Notes under the pieces: model-generated
Told to the model about the DNA's origin: nothing
The model's database searches: none
Seen by the model: only the letters and a program-made list of their open reading frames with translations
NCBI RefSeq assembly: GCF_049532985.1
Contig: NZ_CP186693.1
Coordinates: 868,001 to 932,000 of the forward strand
DNA length: 64,000 nt
Source: Promicromonospora sp049532985
GTDB lineage: Bacteria; Actinomycetota; Actinomycetes; Actinomycetales; Cellulomonadaceae
Direction: 5' to 3'
Translations under genes and position numbers: made by a program
Shown here: piece by piece, positions 17,601 through 25,448 of the stretch
How positions within the stretch are numbered: position 1 is the first letter of the stretch
Layout of the letters: each line of letters starts with the position of its first letter

Positions 17601-18060
17601 CGGCTACGACAACACAGTCGAGAACAACCTGGTCTACGACACCATGAACTACCCCGGGATCATGCTGGCGACCGACCACGACCCGCTGCCGTTCTCGGGC
17701 ACCACGCTGATCGCCAACAACGGCCTGTACCGCACGGGCGGGGCGTTCTGGAACGAGGACCAGGAGTTCGGGGCGATCACGATCTTCCCGCAGACCCACG
17801 ACATCACCGGGGTCACCATCCGCGACACGGACATCGTCGACTCCACGTACGACGGCATCCAGTTCAAGAACGGCGGCGGCAACATGCCCGACGTCCGGAT
17901 CACGAACGTGCGGATCGACCGGTCGAACAACGGCTCCGGCATCCTCGCGATGGCCGGTGCCCGTGGCAACGCGATCCTGTCGAACGTGACCGTCACGAAC
18001 TCCCGCGACGGTGACATCGAGAAGGAACCGGGCTCGCCGTTCACCTTCACGGGGCAGTAG
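14668..18060 (+). CDS. Secreted modular alpha-1,3-glucanase/mycodextranase (GH87-like)
   Basis: 1130-aa exported polysaccharidase. Signal peptide residues 1-30 (LALVAPLGLAAVAQA). Two discoidin-like F5/8C domains (about 30-172 and 190-326, each with TYWEGAGGQYPA), separated by a DP/DPT-rich linker; two CARDB repeats (328-435, 438-552); a CBM35-like domain opening with YEAEDGQ (554-710); then a right-handed beta-helix catalytic domain (720-1130). Its DGINFSNGT (Asp913) and TGDDALAVW (Asp936, Asp937) segments match the clustered catalytic aspartates of GH87. Known GH87 enzymes cut alpha-1,3-glucan or nigeran of fungal walls, and discoidin modules are common in them. Start ATG 14668 chosen for the signal peptide. 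GH87 versus another beta-helix family is the main uncertainty. Confidence 0.78.
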   Translation: MRIPWKHTVVASAALALVAPLGLAAVAQAADATNLALGAPITASSVTQDYVAGNANDGNTGTYWEGAGGQYPAHLTVDLGREADVDRVVVTLPPPAAWSPRTQTFSVLGRSDGESAFRTLKAPAAYAFDPASGNRVEIPVDGAADEVRLAFTANTGAGNGQVSELQVWGTPTGDPDPTDPTDPPDPTGTNYAAGRPAVASSAEWTYVAANAVDGQAGTYWEGAGGQYPATLDVSLAAPTQLGSARVRLNPDGAWGPRTQTFSVWGRTGTGSWQELKASAGYAFAPATGNLVDIPLTGTVTDVRLRFTGNTGAGNGQVAELEVYGTPAPNPNLTVTAVTTAPASPTATTPVTLTATVKNTGDLASAATTLDAKVGGSTAGSADVAALQPGATAQVEVAAGTRPAGEYTVGAVVDPDDEVAEQDETDNAFTAPAKLVVGEAPGPDLEVVSVSSDPANPAVGAAVSFSVQVRNRGDEPVAAGSVTRVVAGSTTLSGTTPAVPAGGTVTVTPSATWTATNGGVTVTATADATDVVDETNEDNNTGTLAVTVGRGAAVPYTTYEAEDGQYTGTLLETDPLRTFGHTNFATESSGRESVRLTSTGQYVQFTSTTPTNSIVVRNSIPDAAGGGGQEKTISLYADGQFVQKLTLSSKHSWLYGTTDQPEGLTNTPGGDARRLFDESHALLGRSFPAGTEFRLQRDAGDDAAFYVIDLVELEQVAPPTAKPAECTSITEYGAVPNDGLEDTAAIQAAVTANQEGEIDCVWIPAGQWRQEKKILTDDPLDRGTHNQVGISDVTIRGAGMWHSQLYSLIKPHLAPGVINHPHEGNFGFDIDDNVQISDIAIFGSGDIRGDNGQQEGGVGLNGRFGQNTKITNVWIEHANVGVWVGRDYSNIPELWGPGDGVEFSGMRIRNTYADGINFSNGTRNSLVFNSSFRNTGDDALAVWANPYVKDRNVDIGHDNAFRNNTVQLPWRANGIAIYGGYDNTVENNLVYDTMNYPGIMLATDHDPLPFSGTTLIANNGLYRTGGAFWNEDQEFGAITIFPQTHDITGVTIRDTDIVDSTYDGIQFKNGGGNMPDVRITNVRIDRSNNGSGILAMAGARGNAILSNVTVTNSRDGDIEKEPGSPFTFTGQ

Positions 18061-18109
18061 GGCCGTAGGCAGGGCCTCTGCCGCCGTCGACCCCGTGGGC
18101 GGCGGTCTC

Positions 18110-18141
18110 GTCCGCACCGGTGAGCGCCGACCGGTGCGGAC
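18110..18141. terminator. Terminator hairpin after the GH87 gene
   Basis: Perfect 12-bp inverted repeat: GTCCGCACCGGT (18110-18121), 8-base loop, ACCGGTGCGGAC (18130-18141), 50 bp after the stop. No T-run, as is common in high-GC actinobacteria. Confidence 0.65.
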
Positions 18142-18203
18142 GGACGGAGGCCCGTGTGACGAGGTGCCGGGTGGGCTGCACCGTGTGTGCCTGAGCGTCG
18201 CGT

Positions 18204-18240
18204 ATGCCGGCTCAGCCGAACGATTCGGCAGGGCCGGCAT
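18204..18240. terminator. Second hairpin between convergent genes
   Basis: Nested inverted repeat: outer ATGCCGGC/GCCGGCAT (18204-18211, 18233-18240) and inner GCCGAA/TTCGGC (18215-18220, 18224-18229). It sits 47 bp beyond the end of the leftward ROK gene and can serve that transcript, with the 18110 hairpin serving the rightward one. Confidence 0.6.
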
Positions 18241-18286
18241 CCGCGGCGTACAGGCGAACGTGGTTCGGCCCACCCGGCACCTTGGC

Positions 18287-19468
18287 TCAGGCCGACGCCG
18301 GCCGGAGGGCGTCGCGGAAAGCCGCGACCGCCGCGCCGCACGCCCAGTCGATGAACGTGTGCCGCCGCACCACCAGGCGGCAGCTCGCGGCCGCGCCGAA
18401 CGCGTGCGCGGCGAACTCCTCGCGGATGCGGCGCTCGTACAGGTCGTACTCCATGACGCCCTCGCCCGCGATGACGACGACCTCCGGGTCCACGAGGTTC
18501 ACGGTGACCGCGAGAGCCGCCCCGATCGCCGTGCCCGCGCGGTTGAAGGCGTCGACGGCGGTGCGGTCGCCGTCGTGCGCGAGGGTCACGGCGTCCGCGA
18601 GGGTGAGGGTGGGGTCGCCGTGACCGGCGCGCACCGCGTCACGGATCGCCCCCGAGGAGGCGACCGCCTCGACGCAGCCCCGGCGCCCGCACACGCACAG
18701 CGCGTCCGGCGGGGCGAGCGGCAGGTGGCCGATCTCGCCCACCACGCCGTGCGCGCCCACCAGCACGTCGCGGTTGACGGAGATGCCGCAGCCGATGCCG
18801 GCGCCGATGGTGACGATCGCGAAGCTCTCGGCCTCCACGCCCAGCCCGAACCACTGCTCGGACTTCGTCAGGGCGCGCACGTCGTTCTCGACGATCACCG
18901 GCAGGTCCACCTGCCGCGCCACACGCGCCCCCAGGGGCACGTGGGACCACCCGAGCAGCGGGGAGTGGCGGACGACGCCGGAGGCGGTGTCGACCTCGCC
19001 CGACACCGAGACGCCGAGGCCGACGAGCCGGTCGGCGCTGTCGCCGAGCTTGTCCACCAGCCGGCGGGCGCAGCGCACGATCTCGGCCACCACCGTGTCG
19101 GGGTCGTGCCGGGCCAGCGGGCGGCGGACCGAGGTGAGCACCTCGTTGCCGATGCTCACCGCGACACCGACGAGCTCGTCGGCGTTCACCTTGATGCCGA
19201 TCGCGAGCATCGAGCGCGGCACGACGCTCAGCGGGTAGACGGGGCGCCCGGGCGACGAGCTCTCGGCGTGCTCGCCGACCGTGACGAAGCCGTCGCGGAT
19301 CAGCGGGCTGACGGTCTTGGTCACCTTCGCCGGGGAGAGCCCGGTCAGCCGCCCCACCTCGATCCGGCTGACCGGCCCGTGCGTGATGATGCGCGTGAAG
19401 ATCTCCGCCGACGCCGCCGTGCGCAGGAGCGGGCGGCGCGGGGCCGCCGGGGGAGGTGGTGCGCTCAT
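18287..19468 (-). CDS. ROK family transcriptional repressor
   Basis: 393-aa regulator of the ROK (repressor, ORF, kinase) class, such as NagC, Mlc and XylR. The N-terminal winged helix (about 15-70) has GPVSRIEVGRLTGLSPAKVTKTV; the rest is the actin-like sugar-kinase fold, with the phosphate loop region LGVSVSGEVDTASGVV and the zinc motif CVCGRRGCVE, intact for structural zinc binding. It follows the sugar ABC operon in the same direction beyond a strong hairpin (19485-19533). The AT-rich palindrome at 31335-31355 and the boxes at 26457-26490 and 31394-31420 are the likely targets, making it the candidate controller of the whole 18-34 kb glycan locus. Effector sugar unknown. Confidence 0.9.
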   Translation of the reverse strand: MSAPPPPAAPRRPLLRTAASAEIFTRIITHGPVSRIEVGRLTGLSPAKVTKTVSPLIRDGFVTVGEHAESSSPGRPVYPLSVVPRSMLAIGIKVNADELVGVAVSIGNEVLTSVRRPLARHDPDTVVAEIVRCARRLVDKLGDSADRLVGLGVSVSGEVDTASGVVRHSPLLGWSHVPLGARVARQVDLPVIVENDVRALTKSEQWFGLGVEAESFAIVTIGAGIGCGISVNRDVLVGAHGVVGEIGHLPLAPPDALCVCGRRGCVEAVASSGAIRDAVRAGHGDPTLTLADAVTLAHDGDRTAVDAFNRAGTAIGAALAVTVNLVDPEVVVIAGEGVMEYDLYERRIREEFAAHAFGAAASCRLVVRRHTFIDWACGAAVAAFRDALRPASA

Positions 19469-19484
19469 GGGAACCTCGTGGTCG

Positions 19485-19533
19485 GGCCCGGGTGCGGCGT
19501 CCCGCCTCTCCGGCAGGACGGCGCACCCGGGCC
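19485..19533 (-). terminator. Hairpin between the solute-binding and ROK genes
   Basis: Arms 19485-19502 and 19516-19533 pair at 17 of 18 positions (GGCCCGGGTGC with GCACCCGGGCC plus five further pairs), loop 13 bases. Located 6 bp past the stop of the binding-protein gene; a terminator or attenuator limiting read-through into the regulator. Confidence 0.7.
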
Positions 19534-19538
19534 GGTGG

Positions 19539-20897
19539 TCACTTGGACAGGATCTCGGCGGCCTTGTCCGAGGCCTCCTGCCAGACGTCGTCGTCCCGCT
19601 GGTGGCTGTAGTACGCCTCGAACAGCGGCTGCAGCTCGGACTTGAGCTCCGCGCCGTTGCCGTAGGCGAGCGACGGCTCCAACTCGCCGTTCTTCGCGTA
19701 GTCCACGAAGACGCTGAGGTCGACGCCCTGCTCGAGCTGGTCGGCGGCGAGCGCGTCCATGGCCGACGGGATGGACGGGAAGAACGAGCCCGACGTCAGC
19801 GCGGCGCTCTCCTGGCACTCGGCGGTGCCCATGAACGAGATCCAGTCCCAGGCCGCCTGCTTGACCTTGCTGCCCGACCACAGCATGTTGCCGTTGGAGT
19901 TGCTCATGACCACGCGCGTCTCGCCGTCGGGGCCGAGCACGTTCGGCGCGATGCCCACCGACAGGCCCGGCAGCTTCGCGAACGTCGTGGCCGACCACGA
20001 GCCGCCGGAGATCATCGCGACCGAGCCCGAGCCCAGCTGCTCGGTGTCACCCACGGTGAACTGGCCGAACTCCGGGGCCAGGCCTCGGTCGGACAGGCCA
20101 CGCAGATATCTCATCGTCCCGGTGAAGTCCGGGTCGTCGAAGGCGAACGACGTGGGCCAGCTCTCGGGCTCACGCATCTGCCAGCCCGTCGAGGCGGCGA
20201 ACTGGTACCAGGTGGTCTGGCCCAGGTAGTCGGCGGTGCCGAGCGCGCCGATGCCGTACACGGCCACGTGGTCCTTGTCGAAGCCCTTCTCGTCGCCCCG
20301 CGTGCCGTTCTCGTCCACGGTCAGGCGCGCCACGACGTCGTCGAAGGTGCCGCCGTCGTCCGGGTTCCAGGTCATGTTCTGCACGTCGTCCTCGGTGAGG
20401 CCCGCGTCCTTGAGCATGTCCTTGTTGTAGTAGAAGGCCGACCCGGCGAAGTCCAGGGGCAGCGCGTACTGCTTGTCGTCCGTGTACGTGAACGCCGGGA
20501 CGCCCACGTTGAACACGCCCAGGTCGTAGTCCGACTCGGCGATGTAGTCGTCGAGCGGCTCGAGCTGGCCCTGCTGCGCGTACGAGTCCAGGAACTCGAC
20601 GCTGTTCTGGAAGGCGTCGGGCGCGTTGCCCGCGACGAAGCCCGCGGTGAGCTTGGTGAAGTAGTCGTCGACCGCGTACTGGGTGATGTTGACCGTGATG
20701 TCGGGGTACTTCTCCTGGAAGGCGGGCAGGCAGGTCTTGTACGACTCGGCCTGCTTCTCGTCCCAGGTCCACCAGTTGACGGTGCCCGCGTGGGCACCCT
20801 CCTCGGCGGCGCCGCCGGCCGAGCCGCCCGCGCACGCGGTCAGCGAGAGGGTGACGGCGGCTGCGGCGACGATGCCCAGCATGTGCTTCGTTCTCAT
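19539..20897 (-). CDS. Sugar ABC transporter substrate-binding lipoprotein (family 1)
   Basis: 452-aa extracellular oligosaccharide receptor of the UgpB/MalE cluster. Signal peptide with lipobox LTAC, lipidated Cys22. Typical features are NWWTWDEKQAE at the mature N-terminus, PAFQEKYPDITVNI, and the GSGSVAMISGGSWSATTF hinge region. Start ATG at 20897 overlaps the esterase stop by 4 bp (ATGA). Unusually it is the last gene of the operon after both permeases and both enzymes, where it is normally first; its demand for excess protein must be met by translation rate or a processed message. No ATPase gene is in the locus, so an MsiK-like shared ATPase encoded elsewhere probably energises it. Confidence 0.9.
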   Translation of the reverse strand: MRTKHMLGIVAAAAVTLSLTACAGGSAGGAAEEGAHAGTVNWWTWDEKQAESYKTCLPAFQEKYPDITVNITQYAVDDYFTKLTAGFVAGNAPDAFQNSVEFLDSYAQQGQLEPLDDYIAESDYDLGVFNVGVPAFTYTDDKQYALPLDFAGSAFYYNKDMLKDAGLTEDDVQNMTWNPDDGGTFDDVVARLTVDENGTRGDEKGFDKDHVAVYGIGALGTADYLGQTTWYQFAASTGWQMREPESWPTSFAFDDPDFTGTMRYLRGLSDRGLAPEFGQFTVGDTEQLGSGSVAMISGGSWSATTFAKLPGLSVGIAPNVLGPDGETRVVMSNSNGNMLWSGSKVKQAAWDWISFMGTAECQESAALTSGSFFPSIPSAMDALAADQLEQGVDLSVFVDYAKNGELEPSLAYGNGAELKSELQPLFEAYYSHQRDDDVWQEASDKAAEILSK

Positions 20898-21892
20898 GAT
20901 TCCTCTTCGATCAGGGGAGACGGATGGGTGAGGTGGCCGGCGTCGGCCCCGAGCATGCGGCCGAGCACGTCGAGCGCGCCCTGCCGGTCGAGGCTTCCGC
21001 CGGCGTCGTGGCCGTTGGCCGGCCAGACGGCGATGTCGTGCGGCGCGGCGTACTCGTTGTGCGCGGCGAACACGGTCTGCGGGGGAGTGATGTCGTCGTC
21101 GAGCCCGCAGGAGAACCACGCGGGCACGTGTGCCAGGCGCGCGAAGTTGACGACGTCGACGTAGCGCAGCGTGGCGAGCGCGCGCTCGCGGCGCGGCCGG
21201 TCCCGGGCGAACAGGTCGGCCAGCTCGCGGTACGGGCCCTGTGCGGCCAGGGTCAGCGCACCGGGCAGGTCGGCGAGGAACGGTGCCTGGGCGAGCACCG
21301 CCCGGACCCCGTCGGCGAGGTACCCGGCGGCCAGGGCGATCCCGGCGCCCTGGCTGTTGCCGAGCACGGCCACACGGCCGGGGTCCACACCGGGCAGCCG
21401 GCGCACGGCGTCGACGGCCAGGGCCGCGTCCGTGAACACGCGGCGGTAGTAGTACCCGGCGGGGTCGGCCAGGCCGCGCGTCACGTAGCCCGTGCTGTCA
21501 CCCCACGGGCCGTCCGGCGTGGAGCCGTCACCCTGGCCACGGGTGTCCATGACGAGGTGGGCGTAGCCCGCCGCCGACCACGTGAGGTCGTCGATGGCGT
21601 GCCCGCGCCCCGCGCCGTAGCCCGTGAAGTGGACCACCGCGGGCAGCGGGCCGGAGCGGTGCCGCGGCAGACGCAGCCAGGCGCGTACCGGGTCGCCGGC
21701 GAAACCGGGGAACGTCACGTCCAGGACGTCGATCGCGTCCAGCGGGGTGGGCACCGGGACGGCAGCCGGCGCCTCCGCGCTCGCGGCCCGTGCCTCGGCG
21801 AGGGTGTCGCGCCAGAACGCGGCGAAGTCGTCCGGGAGATCCTGTGTCGACCGGTAGGCGTGCAGCGCCGCCTCGCGGGGGTCCGCGGTCAT
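20894..21892 (-). CDS. Acetyl xylan esterase/cephalosporin-C deacetylase family (CE7) esterase
   Basis: 332-aa cytoplasmic alpha/beta-hydrolase that removes acetyl groups from small acetylated sugars. CE7 hallmarks are all visible: DTRGQG (116-121), nucleophile Ser180 in GNSQGAG, acid Asp266 in GLDDDITPP and His295 in NGHDAGG, where most CE7 enzymes have HE in place of HD. No signal peptide, so it acts on imported acetylated oligosaccharides. Translation start (ATG 21892) and stop both overlap neighbours by 4 bp, tying it translationally to the GH95 and binding-protein genes. Acetylated mannan or xylan oligomers are plausible substrates. Confidence 0.85.
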   Translation of the reverse strand: MTADPREAALHAYRSTQDLPDDFAAFWRDTLAEARAASAEAPAAVPVPTPLDAIDVLDVTFPGFAGDPVRAWLRLPRHRSGPLPAVVHFTGYGAGRGHAIDDLTWSAAGYAHLVMDTRGQGDGSTPDGPWGDSTGYVTRGLADPAGYYYRRVFTDAALAVDAVRRLPGVDPGRVAVLGNSQGAGIALAAGYLADGVRAVLAQAPFLADLPGALTLAAQGPYRELADLFARDRPRRERALATLRYVDVVNFARLAHVPAWFSCGLDDDITPPQTVFAAHNEYAAPHDIAVWPANGHDAGGSLDRQGALDVLGRMLGADAGHLTHPSPLIEEES

Positions 21893-24414
21893 GACGCCTC
21901 CGTCCCGGCCGGCGCCGCCGTGGCGGCGAACAGGTCCGCGACCGGGACCGTCGCGCCGTCGACGGGCAGCGTGCGGGACAGGCCCGCGAAGGTCACGACC
22001 ACCTCGTGCGCTGCGCCGCCGACGGCGTCGTGCAGCCGCAGGGTGGCCGGGCGGCCGGCCCGCCAGGCGAGGTCGACCGCGATGCCGCCACGGGTGCGCA
22101 CGCCCGTGACGCGGCCATCGGGCCAGGCCGCGGGCAGGGCGGGCAGCAGACGGAGCGGGTCTTCCGGGGTGCCCTCGCTGGAGCCGACCAGCAGCTCCGC
22201 GATCGCCGCGGCCAGGCCGAAGTTGCCGTCGATCTGGAACGGCGGGTGCGTCGAGAACAGGTTGGGCAGCAGCCCGCCCCACTCGGAGCCGTCCACCGGG
22301 GCGTCGCGCTCGGGGTCACCGGTGTACGGGTGGGTCGCCTCGCGCAGCAGGTCGCGCGCGACGTCGCCGTCGCCCAGCCGGGCCCGCATCAGCATCTTCC
22401 ACGACCACGACCAGCCCATGGCCCCCGGGCCGCGCGCGTCGAGCGTGCGGCGGGCGGCCTGCGCGAGGCCGGGGGTGCGCACCGGGTCGATCAGGTCGAG
22501 CGGGTGCAGCCCGATCAGCGGCGACAGGTGGCGGTGGTGCGGGTCGGTCGCGACCACGTCGTCGCCCCACTCGTGCAGCGTGCCGTCGTCCGCGACGCGC
22601 AGGGGTGCCAGGCGGGGGAGCGCCGCGCGGATCTCGTCGAGCAGCGCCTCGTCCGCGCCGCCGGCCGCGAGGTCCGCCGCGGCGAGCGTCCGCTCGAACG
22701 TGGCCCGGATCAGCGTCAGGTCCATCGCGGACGACGTCGACACCGCTCCGGTCGACCCGTCGGCGCGGCGGAACGAGTTCTCGGGGGACGTCGACGGCGA
22801 GGTGCCGAGGGTGCCGTCGGCGTCGGGCACCAGCCAGTCCAGGGCGAACGCGCTCGCGCCGAGCAGCAGCGGCAGCACGCGCCCGGTCAGCTCGTCACGG
22901 TCGCGGCCGTACTCCCAGCGCTGCCACAGATGGTCCGCGAGCCACAGGCCGCCCATCGGCCAGAACGCCCAGGACGTCGCGCCGTGGCCCGCGCCGACGG
23001 GCAGCGCCCAGCCCCACGGGTCGGTGTTGTGGTGCGCCACCCAGCCGCGCGCCCCGTAGAGGGCACCGGCGACGGCGCGTCCCTGGTGGGCGACCCGCTC
23101 GACGAGGTCGAGCAGGGGTCCGTGCAGCTCGCCCAGGCCGGTGCGCTCGGCGAGCCAGTAGTTCATCTGGGTGTTGATGTTGATCGTGTAGTTGGACGAC
23201 CACGGCGGCCGCATCGACGCGTTCCAGATGCCCTGGAGGTTCGCCGGCGGTGACCCGGGCCGCGACGACGAGACGAGCAGGTAGCGCCCGTAGGCGTACA
23301 GCACCGGGGCCAGCGCGCGGTCGTCGCCGTCCGCGAGGAGGGTCGCGACGTCGACGGGTTCACCCGTCGCGGGGACGGCGGCGTGCCCGTCGTCCTGTGC
23401 GTCGCGGCCGATCTCCAGGCCCGACCGCCCGAGGAGCTCCCGGGCGTCGGTCTCGTGCCGGATGCGCAGCTCGCCGCCGTCGGTCGCCGCGAGGCGCCCG
23501 GCTCGCCGGGCCGCGCGGGCGACCAGCGCGTCGCCGGTCGCGGGCGGCTCGTGCCGCCACCAGCGGCGCGTGTTCGTCTCGGTGGTGGTGGCGAGCAGGA
23601 TCCGGCGTGCCCCCGTGACCACGACCTCGTACCCGGCCGGCGGCGGCGTGTCGCCGGTGCCCGTCCCGGCAGCGTGGCCGGCCGGCCGGACGGTTGCCGT
23701 CCCGTCGGTGTGCAGCGCCACGGCGACGGCCGCGACGGGGTCGAACCCCGGCCCGCCGTCCCGCCACACGTGGGCGACGGCGTCCGGCTCGTGCTGCGGC
23801 GCGCCGTCGATCGGTGCCTCGACGAGCAGCGCCAGGTGCGCGCTCCCGGGACCCTGCGCCCGGGCGTCGGCGTCCACGACCCGCAGGGGCGAGCGCAGGC
23901 GCAGCACGGCCGAGACCGGTGCGTCGGCGACGAGCTCGACGAACAGCGCGCCGTCGGCCGCCCCCGCCCAGGTGCTGCGGCGCACGCGCACGCCGTCGAC
24001 CAGGAACGACTCGTCGACCACGGCGCAGGCCAGGTCGAGCACCCGCTCGTACCCGGCCGCGTCGATCCGGCCCAGGTCCAGGCCGAGGTCGCCCAGCGGC
24101 AGGAACTCCTGGCTCCACGGGCCCTCGAAGGTGCGCAGCAGCCGCTCGGCCGCCGCGTCGTCGTGCCGGGCGACGGCGTCGCGCACCTCGGCGAGGCGGT
24201 CCGGTCCGGCGCCGCCGGCGAGGACGGCGTCGAGCGCCTGCCGGGGACCGTCGGGGGTGCCGGACCACAGCGACGAGTCGTTGAGCGTCACGCGGCCGCG
24301 GGCGTCGCCGAGCACCATGCCGCCGATCTCGCCGTTGCCGACGGGTGTGGCCGCGGTCCAGTGCGGGGCAGGCTCGGTCCAGCGCAGGCGGACGGGGCCC
24401 GGTGCGGCGCTCAC
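21889..24414 (-). CDS. GH95 glycosidase (alpha-L-fucosidase/alpha-L-galactosidase)
   Basis: 841-aa inverting glycosidase, cytoplasmic (no signal peptide). N-terminal beta-sandwich opens with PVGNGEIGGMVLG and LNDSSLWSG; the (alpha/alpha)6 barrel has NLQGIWNASMRPPWSSNYT followed by NINTQMNYWLAE, both GH95 signatures, and FQIDGNFGLAAAIAELL near the C-terminus. Family members remove alpha-1,2-L-fucose or related L-galactose or L-arabinose residues; which applies cannot be told. GTG start at 24414 overlaps the permease stop (GTGA), and its own stop overlaps the esterase start. Position inside an importer operon indicates it trims imported oligosaccharides. Confidence 0.9.
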   Translation of the reverse strand: MSAAPGPVRLRWTEPAPHWTAATPVGNGEIGGMVLGDARGRVTLNDSSLWSGTPDGPRQALDAVLAGGAGPDRLAEVRDAVARHDDAAAERLLRTFEGPWSQEFLPLGDLGLDLGRIDAAGYERVLDLACAVVDESFLVDGVRVRRSTWAGAADGALFVELVADAPVSAVLRLRSPLRVVDADARAQGPGSAHLALLVEAPIDGAPQHEPDAVAHVWRDGGPGFDPVAAVAVALHTDGTATVRPAGHAAGTGTGDTPPPAGYEVVVTGARRILLATTTETNTRRWWRHEPPATGDALVARAARRAGRLAATDGGELRIRHETDARELLGRSGLEIGRDAQDDGHAAVPATGEPVDVATLLADGDDRALAPVLYAYGRYLLVSSSRPGSPPANLQGIWNASMRPPWSSNYTININTQMNYWLAERTGLGELHGPLLDLVERVAHQGRAVAGALYGARGWVAHHNTDPWGWALPVGAGHGATSWAFWPMGGLWLADHLWQRWEYGRDRDELTGRVLPLLLGASAFALDWLVPDADGTLGTSPSTSPENSFRRADGSTGAVSTSSAMDLTLIRATFERTLAAADLAAGGADEALLDEIRAALPRLAPLRVADDGTLHEWGDDVVATDPHHRHLSPLIGLHPLDLIDPVRTPGLAQAARRTLDARGPGAMGWSWSWKMLMRARLGDGDVARDLLREATHPYTGDPERDAPVDGSEWGGLLPNLFSTHPPFQIDGNFGLAAAIAELLVGSSEGTPEDPLRLLPALPAAWPDGRVTGVRTRGGIAVDLAWRAGRPATLRLHDAVGGAAHEVVVTFAGLSRTLPVDGATVPVADLFAATAAPAGTEAS

Positions 24415-25382
24415 TTGAGCCCCGAGAAGCCGATGGAGTCCACGATGCGGCGGCCGAACGCGACGAACAGCAGCAGCATGGGCAGCGCCGCGACCAGCGT
24501 GGCGGCCATCAGCCCGGCCCAGTCGGGTGCGGCCTGCGGCGAGGACTGCTTGAACACGGCCAGCGCGAGGGTCAGCGGCCGCACGCTGTCGTCGCTGGTG
24601 ACCAGGAGCGGCCAGAAGTAGTCGTTCCAGGCCCCGATGAAGCCCAGGATCGACAGCGTCGTCACGGGGCCGGACGTCATGGGCAGCGTGATCTGGAACA
24701 GCACGCGCAGCCGGCTCGCGCCGTCGATGAGCGCCGCCTCCTCGATCTCGTGGCTGAGGCCGAGCATGAACTGCCGCAGGAAGAAGATGTTGAACGCCGA
24801 GAACAGCGCACCCGGCAGGATCAGGCCGCCGAACGTGTTGAGCAGGCCCAGGTCCTTGACCAGCACGAAGTTCGGCAGCAGCGTCAGGATGCCCGGGACC
24901 ATCAGCGCCGTGAGCAGCACGGAGAAGACCAGGTCGCGGCCCTTCCAGTGCAGGCGGGCGAAGGCGTAGGCGGCGATCAGCGAGAAGAACACCACCAGCC
25001 CGGTCTGGAGCGTCGCGAAGACCAGCGAGTTCAGGGCGAAGTGCAGGATGTTGATGCTGGCGCCGGAGCCGCCCTCCGCCAGCGACTCCGCGGACGTCGC
25101 GATGCCCAGCACCCTCCGGAACGCGCCGAGCGTGAAGTCCGCCGGCAGCAGCGACGACGGGTTGGTGATGAGCGCGTAGTTGTTGGAGAACGACGTCCGC
25201 ACGATCCAGTAGAACGGGAAGATCGTCACGAGCACGACGGCGCCGAGGTAGGTCCAGGCGAGGGCGCGCCCGGGGCTGAGGCGGCGTCGTGCGGACGACG
25301 GCCGGTGGTGGGCCCGGGCCGGTGCGCCGGTGCCGGCGGGTGCGCCGGTCAGGGCGCGCGCCGGGGACGTGGTTGCGGACAT
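24411..25382 (-). CDS. Sugar ABC transporter permease (MalG/LacG type)
   Basis: 323-aa integral membrane permease with six predicted spans after a basic, proline-rich N-terminus. The ATPase-docking EAA loop EEAALIDGASRLRVLFQITLPM is present at about residues 215-236. Partner of the MalF-type permease upstream (66-bp gap) and of the lipoprotein at the end of the operon. The stop overlaps the GH95 start. Confidence 0.9.
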   Translation of the reverse strand: MSATTSPARALTGAPAGTGAPARAHHRPSSARRRLSPGRALAWTYLGAVVLVTIFPFYWIVRTSFSNNYALITNPSSLLPADFTLGAFRRVLGIATSAESLAEGGSGASINILHFALNSLVFATLQTGLVVFFSLIAAYAFARLHWKGRDLVFSVLLTALMVPGILTLLPNFVLVKDLGLLNTFGGLILPGALFSAFNIFFLRQFMLGLSHEIEEAALIDGASRLRVLFQITLPMTSGPVTTLSILGFIGAWNDYFWPLLVTSDDSVRPLTLALAVFKQSSPQAAPDWAGLMAATLVAALPMLLLFVAFGRRIVDSIGFSGLK

Positions 25383-25448
25383 GCGGGAGCTCCTCGCTGG
25401 TTCAGGACGACTCGCTGGTTCGTGGGCAGGGCGGGGCGACGGCGACGG

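Noticed and set aside
20894..22282. Longer esterase starting at 22282
   Set aside because: The first 130 residues are antisense-like sequence inside the GH95 gene; ATG 21892 gives the CE7 start and the ATGA overlap.
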